Source: Anastrepha obliqua (Eukaryota; Arthropoda; Insecta; Diptera; Tephritidae). From it: a stretch of 64,000 nt of DNA. The position numbers and the translations under genes were made by a program. This document shows positions 11,901 through 21,295 of the stretch, one piece after another. Below the pieces are notes generated by a model. The model did no database searches. It was not told the origin of the DNA and saw only the letters and a program-made list of their open reading frames with translations. Each line of letters starts with the position of its first letter. Position 1 is the first letter of the stretch. The stretch lies in contig NC_072893.1 in the NCBI RefSeq assembly GCF_027943255.1, positions 124,247,784 through 124,311,783 on the forward strand, in the 5' to 3' direction.

Positions 11901-13558
11901 AGTATATAATAAATTGAAATAAAAAATACACGTTGAGGAAATTAGACATTTATATATTATTATTATTTATAGGGAATATATACAATATAACCCTAACTTA
12001 ATTAGCACACTGGCTACTAGGGCCTTCAGTGTTCAGTTATATAAAATTTTCTCAATGTTCGAAAAACAAAATTAATAATAAAACATGAATGATGTAAACA
12101 AATTAAATCCGTATGAAAACAAAAAGCTATAATAATAATTTTCGATATGCTTGTTTACACCAAATTTTTCTAAAATGATTTCAACCGTGGAAATTCGAGT
12201 CTCTATAGATACATTTGAAGATGTACTACTCAACTCAACCACTCATATCCCATCGTACTTTTCAAATACACTACCTCTTACTTATTTAAGGCCAATAATT
12301 TTTATATGGTTTTCCATAAATATTTCTTTCTCAAAATAAAAAACATTGTTTTCACCCATATTTTTATTTTTTGAGTTTGACTCTGTAGAGATATCCTGAG
12401 TTAAATCATGATAAATCATCAATAGGACCTGTTTTTGCCCATAATTTGATTATGTTCTAAGAGAAGTGATTTTCTTTTCTTTCGATGGTAGTTGAAAATT
12501 AAATTTTGATTCACTTGATAAAGGTCGCAGTGGAAAAAGTTAAGATAAAAAGTAGTTTAAGGTTTTTATTTGTATTTTTTTTTTTAATGAATTCATTAAT
12601 TTATACTTGATTCCCAGCATTACTTTGCGTACTTTATAATTTTCTGCATTATTCCTTAGCATTATTTCTTAAAAGCGAAAGCATTACATCGTCCTCAGGC
12701 ATAGTTAATGTTGGTGTAAAAATAGGATTACATTTTGTTGTCGCTCTAATTATGGTGTAAAGTGGCATTCTTTATTGGTATCAAAATTGAGGAGCGGATT
12801 TCAACCCCCACCAACGTGAATTTGGCAGTTCTCTCCTTTTAACTAATAGCTGATTTTTTATATTATAATCAGCTCCAATCCAGCTGTAATAGGTTGAAAA
12901 TTAAATCTTCTTGAATACATGTACTTTGGGTATGCATAACCTGCATTTATGTGTTTCTATTCACCTTGATGATAAGGCGTTTGGGTTAACTATCACAATG
13001 ATAGAGACTCCTCATTTTGTAACAACAAAAAAATCCTAGCTTCAAAAAACACTGTAGCCAATAAAATTTCCCACTCTTCGCCAATTGGCTTTTTTCTTCG
13101 CTCTATTTGCTATTCCAACTGTACAAATATGTATTTGTTGTGTTTTTTTGGGGTTCGTAACAGCTATGTAGATAAGTCGCAGGTGGACAATGGCGGCAAG
13201 AGCATGAGATAAATGAAAACTGTTGTAGTAGCAGCTGAGACAGAATACTCAGGGCATAACATTGTTGTTGCATAAGCTATTGCCGCCAAGCCAAAAACAA
13301 AATAAAGGAGAAAATAAGTATAAATTACTTCTGAGTAAAGTAGAGTAATATTTATTATGAAATTCTTAATATATGTATGCAATAAATCAAAGTTATACAT
13401 ATATACATACATATATGTATATTAATATTATTTAAATATTTAGTTAAAATTAAATGGTATCACATTGCAGCTTAAATTATCAAACAAGAATGAAAAAAAC
13501 AACATTTCAACCCAATCTACGTATAAATTAAAATTTTACATGACAATTGCTACATGTC
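8901..13558. other. Gene-free region downstream of the bHLH gene
   Basis: I find no coding sequence with family resemblance. The one notable item is the 36-base block at 11984-12019 identical to 6831-6866. TA- and CATA-type microsatellites occur near 9780-9840 and 13385-13430. Confidence 0.45.
11984..12019 (+). repeat. 36-base exact repeat of 6831-6866
   Basis: Begins AATATAACCCTAAC and ends CACTGGCTACTA; the two copies are identical and in the same orientation, 5.15 kb apart. Flanks differ after the last base. Probably a shared terminus of one element family. Confidence 0.85.
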
Positions 13559-14023
13559 TTATGGTGTTTCCAGCACATGATTCAAATACGCTATATAGCA
13601 TATAGCTAGTTTGAGAATTTCTATTTTAGACAACTTCTTATCCGGTGGCAAAGTGGGCAGCAGCTTGCGCAACTCAGCGAAGCTCACATTGAACGCTTCC
13701 ACGCGTATACGTTCGCGTGTTGCATGTGCTGTGCGATATTTCAGTGTGGCACGTCGCCGGCGACGACGCTCTTCACGCGTCAAACCTACTAATTCGGAGG
13801 GATCCAAGTGCGCTATAGGTGTTGTGCGGCGTCGTGGTGCTGGTGTAGGCGGCGGTGGCGGCGAGGCCTGTGGCATTGTCTCACAAGCCATGCGCGCTTG
13901 GAAGCGGCGATCTATGTCCAATACATAATCGTGATTCTCGGCGCTACCGTTGAGATCGTGCAAATAGTAGCGTCCCAAGGAGATGCTTTGTGACGGCACC
14001 ATATGCGTCATGTCGTACACCAT
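13559..14023 (-). CDS. HLH4C: bHLH transcription factor, HLH4C / NHLH (HEN1) type
   Basis: A complete 154-residue protein. Residues 86-152 form a basic helix-loop-helix domain: an arginine-rich start (RRRRRRAT), basic helix [18 protein letters not shown] with the E-box contact glutamate in RER, helix 1 [13 protein letters not shown], a short loop with DKKLSK, and helix 2 [18 protein letters not shown]. This is nearly the whole domain of vertebrate NHLH1/2 and Drosophila HLH4C, which are neuronal class II bHLH proteins that dimerise with E proteins (Daughterless in flies) and bind CANNTG sites. Residues 1-85 are low-complexity with a poly-proline run at 55-60. The ATG lies in the good context GCCATCATGG. 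The domain ends four residues before the stop, as in NHLH proteins. Upstream 5' untranslated exons cannot be set. Family very secure; the symbol rests on my memory of the fly orthologue. Confidence 0.92.
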   Translation of the reverse strand: MVYDMTHMVPSQSISLGRYYLHDLNGSAENHDYVLDIDRRFQARMACETMPQASPPPPPTPAPRRRTTPIAHLDPSELVGLTREERRRRRRATLKYRTAHATRERIRVEAFNVSFAELRKLLPTLPPDKKLSKIEILKLAICYIAYLNHVLETP

Positions 14024-15015
14024 GATGGCTTAGAGGGCGTTGTGTGAATGCTACAAGAAACGAGATAATATTACGATTAAACAGAAAAAAAATCGTTTAT
14101 AAAAATTGAATGCAGTTTTTTGGCTAAAGTTTTTAACTATATGTAGATGAGGTGTCACGCCTGTTTAATTTGTGGTTAAGCAACGTGCGTCTTCCCGCCC
14201 AGCAGCCACACAGAACGCATGCCGTCGGCAATGAGTTTTGGTGCATTATTTATGCGTCCGTGAATTTGTTTTTGCTCAAGGGGTTACTCCGTTTACCCCC
14301 TTACTGTTTACCATTTCATATTTGTCTGCGCTTTGTATGCTTTGTTAACTTCTTTTTGCCTTCACGTGTGTCAACATGCCACCCCTTTCGTTTGCTCCGA
14401 GTGTTCGTGCGCAGCTTAAGTACTCTCTAACTAACCGCATTATATTTATTATTGTTATTATTTTTCTGAATTTTATTATTATCGCCACATATTTTCACAC
14501 CTAGTCAAATAGTAGCGAAAAATGAAAGGATGTGGGAGTGTTGCAGCAGTGGAATGAGTGCAAATGTGTAAAGATTGGTTTGCAGCACACGTTTCGCAAT
14601 TTGCAATAAAAATTTGATATTTATTAAATTACAAAGCCCTCTTATGATTGAGATTGGGATAATTGGGAGTTTTTTTGCGAATATCGAAGATATAATAAGA
14701 AGTGAGGTATCGATAAAAAAGAAAAAAAAAACATGAAAAAAATGTAAGACAGAAAGCTGCCACGGAAAACTCATGCTAAGTTGAAGATAAATCGAACGCC
14801 GAGATTTTTCGCACTGGTTGAAGAACCTTCAGAAAGGCTTATAGTCTGAGGTTAGCTGTAGGAAACGAAGTGTCTCGTTATTTACACTCTGTCTAATGGA
14901 AGCGTTTGACGGTCACTTAGAAGCTATTTGCCCAATTCGATTCTAATAAACTGCATTGTGTGGACTTATAATGAATTTTTAGATTATTAAATAAATAAAT
15001 AAATAAGTAAATAAT
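14024..15015. other. Upstream region of the bHLH gene
   Basis: No other gene seen. It should contain the promoter of the minus-strand bHLH gene, but I could not assign a TATA box or initiator. A (TAAA)n run at 14985-15005 borders the SINE that follows. Confidence 0.4.
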
Positions 15016-15337
15016 CGGCCGCCATTGCCGAATGGCTAGTGCGTTACTACCATTCGGATAACGTGGGTTCGAATCTCCGTACAACACCAAAATGAAGAAA
15101 AAGTTTTTTTTAATAGCGGTCGCCCCTCGGCAGGCAATGGAAGACCTCAGAGTGTATTTCTGCCATGAAAAAGCTCCTCATAAAAAATATCTGCCATTCA
15201 CAGTCCGCTTAAAACTGTAGGTCCCTCCATTTGTGGAACCACATCAAAACGCTCGCCAGAAATAGGAGGAGGAGCCCGGCCAAACATCCAAAAAACAATA
15301 AGCGTGTAAGCGCCAATTACATATAGGTATATATGTA
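15016..15337 (+). mobile_element. tRNA-headed SINE, full length
   Basis: CGGCCGCCATTGCCGAATGG head, B box GGGTTCGAATCTCC, body with TAGCGGTCGCCCCTCGG and CTGCCATGAAAAAGCTCCT, end GCGCCAATTACATATA. An 8-base direct repeat TAAATAAT immediately precedes it and occurs again just beyond the AT-rich tail, a probable target duplication. Confidence 0.88.
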
Positions 15338-15365
15338 TAAATAATATTTATTATGCGCAATATAT

Positions 15366-15423
15366 TCAATAAAATGCATAGTTATCACCATTAGCTATGA
15401 TGGCTTCACATCTTTGAGTCATA
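15366..15423 (-). pseudogene. C-terminal end of a Tc1-type transposase (fragment of a split copy)
   Basis: On the minus strand it reads MTQRCEAIIANGDNYAFY then stop, the classic Tc1 ending (SM-RRC-AVI---GY-T-Y). The rest of the same transposase is found on the same strand in pieces at 16146-16480, 19755-19946 and 20801-20920; all gaps are later insertions. When the 709-base insert at 15424-16132 is set aside, the frame joins as KLTQSMTQRCE. Confidence 0.85.
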
Positions 15424-15449
15424 TAAAGCGCGATCAGATTAGAGGTACT

Positions 15450-15876
15450 TCTTCCGTCACCGATGAGGCCCATTTTTGGCTCAACGGCTACATCAATAAG
15501 CAAAATAGCCATATTTAGGCTGAAGAGCAACACGAAACCATTCAAGAACAGCCATTACAACCAACACATCCATTGTAAACTACGGTTTGGTGCGGCCTAT
15601 GGGCTGGAGGAATCATCGACCCATATTTCTTCAAAGACGAGGCTGGTGCCAATGTAACAGTGAATGACGAACACTATCGCGTCATGATAAACGACCTTTT
15701 GATGCCGGAAATTGAAGCAAGTGGCCTCCACAACATTTGGCTCCAACAAAACGGCGCTATTTGTCGTACAGCCCGTGAAACAACGGATTTACTGCGTCGT
15801 CGTTTCGGTGAGCAATTTATCTCTCGTCTCGTATGATGTCATACCCTTGGGCTTTTGTTTGTGGGGGTATGTAAAG
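15450..15876 (+). pseudogene. mariner-type (DDE) transposase fragment
   Basis: Frames contain the acidic SVTDEAHFW motif (first Asp followed by Glu), WCGLWAGGIIDPYFF, a QQNGA block where intact relatives have QQDGA (second catalytic Asp changed to Asn), CRTARET and the closing WGYVK. Stop codons and at least one frameshift make it non-functional. The ends of the transposase and the terminal inverted repeats are absent. No element name can be given. Confidence 0.75.
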
Positions 15877-16128
15877 ATCCTCCTCGTATTTGTGACGTGC
15901 GTCTTGATGTTCTTCCACAAACGGAGAGACCTACAGGTTTAAGCCGACTCCGAGCGGCAGATATTTTTTATGTGAAGCTTTTTCATGGCAAAAATACACT
16001 CGGAGGTTTGCTATTGGCTGCCGAGGCCCGACCGCTGTTAAACTTTTTCTATCATTTCGGTATTTCATGCACGGAGACTCTAACCTCCGCACGTCCGAAT
16101 GATAGTCACACACCAACCCATTCGACTA
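15875..16128 (-). mobile_element. tRNA-headed SINE in the composite
   Basis: Reverse-strand order: head with TTAGTCGAATGGGTTGGTG, body TTAACAGCGGTCGGGCCTCGG, TTTGCCATGAAAAAGCTTC and CGCTCGGAGTCGGCTTAAAC. The usual GCGCCAATTATAT end is missing; the text runs straight into the mariner fragment. Confidence 0.8.
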
Positions 16129-16145
16129 AGACTCTTCGAGTCATA

Positions 16146-16480
16146 CTTTGTGTTAATTTCTGCGCAAGTTGTGGAGGTAATCGGAGTTTGCCTTAATAAC
16201 TGTTTCTCCGTCCATATTTATTTTCCTTTGCGTTTTTGCTTAACTATTACCCAAACATTTCCAATATGGTTGGCATCGGGCGACTGTGAAGGCCAATCAA
16301 ACATTTCAATCCTATTTTTCTTTCTCTACACACTTTCGTTGTCCTCTTGTAAAATCCGAGTTTGGCTAGTCCTTTCAAACTTCTTCGTAGCTCACGGTAA
16401 TTGCGTTGGTCAACACACATAAAGTAGCCGCAAATATGAACCCTAAGTTTGTCGATTATTATTAAGATCGACGTATGCAA
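16146..16480 (-). pseudogene. Tc1-type transposase, C-terminal half (split copy)
   Basis: The minus strand reads NRIEMFDWPSQSPDANHIGN followed by VWVIVKQKRK, the Tc1 block MFDWP-QSPDLNPIE-LW in which the catalytic Glu position has become Gly. Preceded by LGFYKRTTK-like text with stops. Part of the same broken copy as 15366-15423, 19755-19946 and 20801-20920. Confidence 0.8.
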
Positions 16481-16878
16481 GGAGAATGGTTCCATGTGCA
16501 GAAGTCCACGCAAGTGAGGAAAGTTACTGATCGCCATTCACCTGGCAGTGGCCAGGACGATTCTTCTACATATGGTTCAAGCAGCTCACAACGGCCGGGA
16601 TTAGCCCACGTATCCTCTGGTTAGCTTCCGAACACCCGTTCGGGAGTGAGCTAAAGTGAGAAGGCGAAGCATTCCAGGATAGCTGGTTGTGCGCTGGGTT
16701 TGGGACCCGCCACTTAAAAATCTCCCCCAATGAAAGCATATACAAAGCCTCGGATGAGAACTTCCAACACTGATGACGACCCCTGCAAACGAAATAAGGA
16801 CTATGATTTGAGGGCATGCACCTGGAATGTCCGGTCCCTTAATGGGGAAGGTGCCTCTGCCCGGCTGGTTGATGTCCT

Positions 16879-17694
16879 ATGAGAGATGACATCGCTGCCA
16901 TCCAAGAGATGCGATGGACGGGACAAGGTAAGAAAACCATAGGACCTTGCGACGTCTACTACAGCTGCCATGTAAAGGAGCGCAAATTCGGTGTCGGATT
17001 TGTTGTGGGAGAGAGACTTCGTCGCCAAGTACTGTCGTTCACTCCGGTGGACGAGCGTCTCGCAATAATCCGCTTCAAAGCGCGATTTTTTAACATCTCG
17101 CTAATTTGCGCCCACGCCCCGACGGAAGAGAAGGACGATGCGACCAAAGATTCCTTCTATGAGCGCTTGGAACGTTCCTATGAGCGCTGCCCCCGCCACG
17201 ACATAAAAATCGTGCTTGGCGACTTCAACGCCAGGGTGGGCAAGGAGGGAATTTTTGGTCCCACAGTCGGAAAATTCAGCCTGCACAACGAAACATCCGG
17301 TAACGGACAGAGGCTGATCGACTTCGCCGGGGCCCGAAACATGGTAGTCTGCAGCACCAGATTCCAGCATAAAAAGATACACCAAGCTACCTGGCTGTCT
17401 CCTGATCGAAAAACGCGAAACCAGATCGATCATGTTGTGATAGATGGAAGACACGCTTCTAGTGTATTAGATGTACGCACGATCCAAGGACCCAACATCG
17501 ACTTGGATCATTACCTTGTTGCAGCCAAACTGCGCACACGCCTCTGTGCAGCGAAAAGCGTTCATCTGCCTACGCAAAGAATGTTCGACATCGAAAAGCT
17601 GCAATCACAACAGACAGCCAGAAGATTCGCCACTCGACTCTCACTCTTGCTCTCGGAGAGCACTGCCCAACAAACCGGCATGCCCGAGCAATGA
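16879..17694 (+). pseudogene. LINE endonuclease domain (broken ORF)
   Basis: A 271-codon open frame with the endonuclease/exonuclease/phosphatase fold motifs: QEMRW (metal-binding Glu), HAPTEEKDD, GDFNARVG (catalytic Asp/Asn), and a closing LDHYLV (catalytic Asp-His pair). The normal start lies upstream at about 16816 in another frame (ACTWNVRSLNGEG), separated by a frameshift near 16877. The frame ends early at a TGA; continuation into the RT needs another shift. Confidence 0.88.
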
Positions 17695-17850
17695 AGCAAC
17701 ATTTCTCGTTCCCTACGTACCGCCGCCGAAGAAGAAATCGGATTCCGGCGAGCCCGAAAAAACAATTGGTACGACGAGGAATGTCATGCTGCCGCCGAAA
17801 GAAAAGATGCTGCCTATAGAGCCACACTGCGATCGGGCGCAACGCGAGCC

Positions 17851-19715
17851 ATGTGGGATCGCTACAGAGAGCTAAGAAAAGAAGAGAGACGTATTATTCG
17901 ACAGAAGAAACGAGAGGCCGAAATACGTGAGTGCGAGGAGCTTGAGATGCTGACCAATAGGAACAACGCCCGAAAATTTTACCAGAAAGTTCGGCGGCTT
18001 ACAGAAAGTTTTAAGACCGGGGCGTTGTCCTGTAAGAACAAAGACGGCGATCTGGTGACTGACGTACAGAGCAATCTTAAATTATGGAGGGAACACTTCT
18101 CGAACCTGTTAAACGGTGACAGCTGCGCATGTCATAGAGAATGTGAAGATCCCGATACCCCAATCGTTGACGACGGAATTGTCGTTCCGTTACCCGACCA
18201 TGACGAGGTGAGAATAGCGATAACGCGGCTAAAGAACAGCAAAGCCGCGGGCGCCGACGGACTGCCGGCTGAGCTATTCAAACATGGCGGCGAGGAGCTG
18301 GTAAGGTGCATGCATCAGCTCCTATGCAGAATATGGTCGGATGAAAGCATGCCTGCCGATTGGAATTTAAGTGTGCTCTGCCCAATCCATAAGAAGGGCG
18401 GTCCTGCAATTTGTGCCAATTACCGCGGAATTTGTCTTCTAAATATCGCCTATAAGGTTCTAGCGAGCGTATTGTGTGAAAGGCTGAAGCCCACCGTCAA
18501 CCAACTGATTGGACCTTATCAGAGTGGCTTCAGACCTGGAAAGTCTACCATCGACCAAATATTCACAATAGGCCAAATCTTGGAAAAGACCCATGAAAGG
18601 AGAATCGACACACACCATCTTTTCTTCGACTTCAAAGCTGCATTCGACAGTACGGAAAGGAGTTACCTGTATGCCGCTATGTCTGAATTTGGTATCCCCG
18701 CAAAACTAATACGGCTATGCAAGATGACGTAGCTCAATACCAGCAGCACCGTCAGAATTGGGAAGGACCTCTCCGAGCCGTTTGATACCAAACGAGGTTT
18801 CAGACAGGGTGACTCGCTGTCGTGTGACTTCTTTAACCTGATGTTGGAGAGCATCGTACGAGCCGCAGAACTTAATCGCTCAGGCACAATTTTTTATAAG
18901 AGCGTACAATTGTTGGCGTATGCCGATGATATTGACATCATCGGCCTTAACAACCGCGCTGCTAGTTCTGCCTTCTCCAAACTGGATAAAGAGGCAAAGC
19001 GAATGGGTTTGGTGGTGAACGAGGACAAAACGAAGTACCTCCTGTCATCAAACAAACAGTCGGCGAACTCGCGTATCGGCACCCACGTCACTGTTGACAG
19101 TTATAATTTTGAGGTTGTAAAGGACTTCGTATACTTAGGAACCAGCATTAACACCGATAACAATGTCAGCCTTGAAATCCAACGTAGAATCTCTCTTGCC
19201 AACAAGTGCTACTTTGGACTAAGTAGGCAACTGATCAGTAAAGTCCTCTCTCGACGAACAAAACTGACACCCTACAAGACTCTCATCATGCCCGTCCTAA
19301 CGTATGGCGCAGAAGCGTGGACGACGACAACATCCGATGAAGCGACGCTTGGAGTGTTCGAGAGAAAAATTCTGCGTAAGATTTTTGGACCTTTGCACGT
19401 TGGCAACGGCGAATATCACAGGCGATGGAACGATGAGCTGTATGAGCTTTACGACGGCATAGACATAGCGCAGCGAATAAAGATCTAGCGGCTACGTTGG
19501 CTGGGTCATGTCGTCCGGATGGATACAAACGCTCCGGCTCTGAAAGTATTCGATGCGGTACCAGCTGGTGGTAGCAGAGGAAGAGGAAGGCCTCCTCTGC
19601 GTTGGAAAGATCAGGTGGAGAAGGACTTGGCTTCACTTGGTGTGTCCAATTGGCGCCGGTTAGCACGAGAAAGAAACGACTGGCGCGCCTTGTTAATCTC
19701 GGCCAAAATCGCGTA
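17851..19715 (+). pseudogene. LINE reverse transcriptase domain (two in-frame stops)
   Basis: One frame runs from the linker (YRELRKEERRIIRQKKREAE) through the RT palm to the C-terminal domain, interrupted only by TAG at 18730 and TAG at 19486. The catalytic YADD is intact in LLAYADDIDIIG, and the first Asp is in FFDFKAAFDS. The C-terminal segment has VLTYGAEAWT, KIFGPL and a RGRGRPPLRWKDQVEKDL block. Few other lesions, so the insertion is rather young. Confidence 0.9.
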
Positions 19716-19754
19716 AGCGGTTATCGCGCCAATTAAGAAGAAGAGAGTATGCAA

Positions 19755-19946
19755 CTATTCGCCTTAAAGAAGATTTATCCCTGAATATTACGTTTGTCCA
19801 ATTCGCTTCAGTATTTGCAAGACTGTTTTGATTGTGTGATAATGACAGCAGCGGTTTTTTTTTAATGTGTTCCGGAATTTGAGGTCTTCTGCCCGTAAAC
19901 GTCCCCGAATCGTTTCTTTGGATACGTTAACACCACTTTTCCTTAA
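19755..19946 (-). pseudogene. Tc1-type transposase, DNA-binding region (split copy)
   Basis: Minus-strand text reads RKSGVNVSKETIRGRLRAED followed by LKFRNTLKKN, the second helix-turn-helix region of Tc1 transposases (VS--TIRRRL---GL-----KKP), then a shifted version of the VIFSDES catalytic block. The left neighbour is the LINE insertion; the right neighbour is the TTAA element. Confidence 0.85.
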
Positions 19947-20800
19947 GGGGGAACACCACTGTGATTTTTCAAAAAAATCGTTTTTTTGCATTTTGCACAA
20001 AGTACATATATTTAAAAATATGTAAAAAAAATGTTAACTTAAAATCTTGAAAATTGACGAAGTTATACCCAATACAATAAGTACAGGTATTGAGTTACAA
20101 CGGCCAATGAAAACTTGAAACGCGTTTTTCTCAAAACGACTTTTCTGTACACGGTGGCGTCGATTTCTCGAAGACTTATGGACCGATTTAAAATATATTT
20201 TTTTAATTTTTGTACATGTATTGGCTACAGTCGTACATAGCCATTTTTAAAAATTCCAAAAAGTAATATTTTTTCAAGCCTGTCAAAAACAAAAAAAGGG
20301 TAAAAACACAAACTCATTTTTCAAACTTGCACCATTCTCTAAAAAATAAAAATATAATAAAAAAAACCGCCACGTACGACGATAGCCATTGCGTTTCCAC
20401 GAAAGTCGGTTCTACGTTACCGAAACGACCCGGATTTATATCCGGCCAAGGACTGTCACTCCAGCAGCATGCACCGTATGTAAGTATGGGGAATGTTTAT
20501 GCTGCTACAACAAAGATAGCCATTGATGTATAGATTAAGAATTTCTTTGGTTTTTGCTTTCAGATGATTTTTCACCGCTATATCGTGGCCACCAGGGTGC
20601 ATCAGTTTTTTATGACGTCATTGCATTAATATTAATAACAATTGTAATTTTTAATATTTTTTAATAAAAATTTGTTTCAGTGTAGTTGAATATAGGTTAA
20701 ATAAATTATAATTTTTCCGATCTTCAAATAATCATCCCTACTTATAAAAAAAATTCATGAGAATCACTTAATTTTCACGCGTTCACAGAGGAGTTCCCTC
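19947..20800. mobile_element. TTAA-flanked non-autonomous DNA element with terminal inverted repeats
   Basis: Flanked by TTAA at 19943-19946 and 20801-20804. Ends are inverted: GGGGGAACACCACTGTGA at left against GAGGGAACTCCTCTGTGA (reverse complement of the right end), 15 of 18 matching. Removing it with one TTAA restores the Tc1 frame exactly (ETVLRKSGVNVS). TTAA targets are typical of the piggyBac superfamily, but the ends begin with G rather than C, so assignment is open. No coding sequence. It contains the short SINE at 20392-20514. Confidence 0.85.
20392..20514 (+). mobile_element. Short CAA-tailed SINE with 11-base target duplication
   Basis: 123 bases between two copies of GATAGCCATTG (20381-20391 and 20515-20525). 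Reads CACGAAAGTCGGTTCTACG, CCGGATTTATATCCGG (hairpin), CCAAGGACTGTCACTCCAGC, AGCAT...GGGGAATG and ends GCTGCTACAACAAA. This is the best reference copy for the family, and lies inside the TTAA element. Confidence 0.9.
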
Positions 20801-20920
20801 TTAAAACTGTTTCAGCTTCACGTAACGATAGGTTCGACTTTGTCACAAACAAATCAATGATCTTCTGATCTTGTTTTGGAGAAATGTTTTTGGGTTTTTG
20901 TGGGCTGTGCTGTGTCACTT
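20801..20920 (-). pseudogene. Tc1-type transposase, N-terminal region (split copy)
   Basis: Minus strand: KNISPKQDQKIIDLFVTKSN then LSLREAETVLR, the first helix-turn-helix of Tc1 transposases. It continues in frame at 19946 once the TTAA element is set aside. The start codon and left terminal repeat could not be located with confidence. Confidence 0.8.
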
Positions 20921-21087
20921 ATCGTTTGAAATAAGTTGGAAAATTAAAAAAAAAACAATCGAAAATCAAATAATCAATTCTGTTTCAAGAGTTGAAGCAG
21001 TAAATCGAAGTTGCCATTTTGTATAATAATTCGGTGCTTATGAAAAGGTACTGAAAAACAAGATTGACACAATGAATACATCCTTAT

Positions 21088-21295
21088 TTGGCTTCGGCCC
21101 CCCTCCAATTTGTTGGTTTTTTATTGGGAGATTTTTCATGGCAGAAATACACTCGGCGGCTTATCGATGTCTGCTGAGGAGCGACGGCTATTAGAAAAAA
21201 AAGTTTCCTATGATTTGATGTTTCATGTGTTCTACAATTGGTTTCGAACCCGGGCCCTATTGGATGGTAGTCTCGGCTGTGAAAGTAATTTTTAT
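21088..21295 (-). mobile_element. Decayed tRNA-headed SINE
   Basis: GGCAGAAATACACTCGGCGG, CTGCTGAGGAGCGACGGCTA and TTAGAAAAAA follow the reverse order of the SINE body; GGTTTCGAACCCGG is a diverged B box. The 3' end (left side) is largely lost. Confidence 0.7.

Larger units (their letters stand above)
15424..16132 (-). mobile_element. SINE joined to a mariner-type transposase fragment, inserted as one block
   Basis: Flanked by 13-base direct repeats, TCTTTGAGTCATA at 15411-15423 and TCTTCGAGTCATA at 16133-16145, that interrupt a Tc1 reading frame. The right part (about 15875-16128) is a minus-strand tRNA-headed SINE. The left part (about 15450-15876) is a plus-strand piece of a mariner/Tc-superfamily transposase: TDEAHFWLNGYINKQN, then WCGLWAGGIIDPYFFKDEAG, YRVMINDLLMPEIEASGLH, WLQQNGAICRTA and CDVIPLGFCLWGYVK. 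It has stops and no terminal repeats. The block boundaries match the direct repeats, not either element's own ends. Confidence 0.7.
16481..19746 (+). mobile_element. RTE-type LINE, nearly complete but mutated
   Basis: A 3.27 kb non-LTR retrotransposon bounded by an 8-base target duplication GTATGCAA (16473-16480 and 19747-19754). From 16801 it encodes an apurinic-type endonuclease (ACTWNVRSLN, IAAIQEMRW, ICAHAPTEEKDD, LGDFNARVG, LDHYLV) and a reverse transcriptase (CPIHKKGG, NYRGICLLNIAYKVL, GPYQSGFRPGKSTIDQIF, DFKAAFDS, LLAYADDIDIIG). The tail is NWRRLARERNDWRALL. It ends GCCAATTAAGAAGAAGA, a simple-repeat tail rather than poly(A). Damage: frameshift near 16877, another after 17690, stop TAG at 18730-18732 inside the RT and TAG at 19486-19488 (CAG in the copy at 23.8-24.6 kb). 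Assignment to the RTE clade is from motif memory; it cannot move by itself now. Confidence 0.92.

Noticed and set aside
13611..13928. Arg-rich frame on the plus strand over the bHLH gene
   Set aside because: Antisense shadow of the highly conserved bHLH coding sequence.
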